The notes beneath the pieces are model-generated. The model was not told the origin of the DNA. It saw only the letters and a list, made by a program, of their open reading frames with translations, and did not search any database. This document shows, in pieces, positions 5,983 to 6,116 of a stretch of 6,116 bases of DNA. Position numbers and translations under genes: made by a program. Source of the DNA: Hydrogenothermaceae bacterium (lineage in GTDB: Bacteria > Aquificota > Aquificia > Aquificales > Hydrogenothermaceae); the NCBI GenBank assembly GCA_015490675.1, contig WFXI01000108.1, forward strand, positions 1 to 6,116. The letters are read 5' to 3'. How positions within the stretch are numbered: the first letter of the stretch is position 1; each line of letters opens with the position of its first letter.

Positions 5983-6116
5983 CTAATCTTCCATTGTAGC
6001 TGTACAGTTTTCATCATAAATAGCTTCCCAACCTGCAGGAGTTTTAAATACCCTAATACATTTAATTTTTCTATTTTCATCTAATTCAAACCAGTGTCTA
6101 GTTCCCGCTGGAAAAA
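5983..6116 (-). CDS. mtnD: Acireductone dioxygenase (cupin), C-terminal fragment
   Basis: The last 43 codons of a gene entering from the right edge read FPAGTRHWFELDENR, then IRVFKTPAGWEAIYDEN, and end MED at a TAG. The PAGTRHWF block followed by a short loop, IRxF, and PxGWxAxY is the C-terminal cupin motif of acireductone dioxygenase. The His of RHWF would be the last of the His/His/Glu/His metal ligands; the other three lie outside the window. The enzyme cleaves acireductone with oxygen in the methionine salvage pathway, in the cytoplasm. It is on the same strand as the regulator operon, 72 bp upstream of its first gene, with no evident functional link to copper. The frame is too short for certainty, and a different cupin is possible. 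Confidence 0.75.
   Translation of the reverse strand, partial: FPAGTRHWFELDENRKIKCIRVFKTPAGWEAIYDENCTATMED

Overview
The window is AT-rich bacterial DNA (roughly one third G+C by eye). The proteins are rich in Lys, Glu, Ile and Tyr, and Arg is coded mostly by AGA. With a Tat-exported multicopper oxidase and outer-membrane barrels, this indicates a Gram-negative, probably thermophilic or microaerophilic chemolithotroph. My best guess is the Aquificota (Hydrogenothermaceae, Sulfurihydrogenibium-like), with a low-GC Campylobacterota member as the alternative. This is inference from protein style, not a database match.

Layout. The plus strand, 1-2813, carries the end of a copper-export operon. 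It holds the C-terminus of a P1B-type ATPase with the TM7/TM8 signature of the CopB (P1B-3) class, a full-length CopA/PcoA-type multicopper oxidase, and a CopB/PcoB-type outer-membrane copper-resistance barrel. Gaps between them are 49 and 20 bp. A perfect 7-bp inverted repeat sits directly upstream of the oxidase ribosome-binding site.

The minus strand, 5910 down to 2810, carries a tight four-gene convergent operon. In transcription order it holds a Glu/Arg/His-rich exported coiled-coil protein of unknown function, a small predicted outer-membrane barrel with one thrombospondin-type-3-like calcium motif, an OmpR-family response regulator, and a membrane histidine kinase. The kinase gene overlaps the regulator gene by 11 bp, and its stop codon shares a TTAA with the stop of the copper barrel. 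At the right edge, on the same strand, lies the C-terminal 43 codons of a cupin that reads as acireductone dioxygenase (methionine salvage).

How the parts fit. The ATPase would move copper out of the cytoplasm, the oxidase would convert periplasmic Cu(I) to Cu(II), and the barrel would act at the outer membrane. The convergent two-component pair is the obvious candidate regulator (CopRS/CusRS logic). The two uncharacterised envelope genes heading the kinase operon are the most novel part. The first has paired Glu-His steps at heptad spacing and could be a periplasmic metal or stress buffer feeding the sensor, but that role is inferred. No RNA genes, mobile elements or CRISPR arrays were seen, and no gene-free stretch reaches 300 bases.
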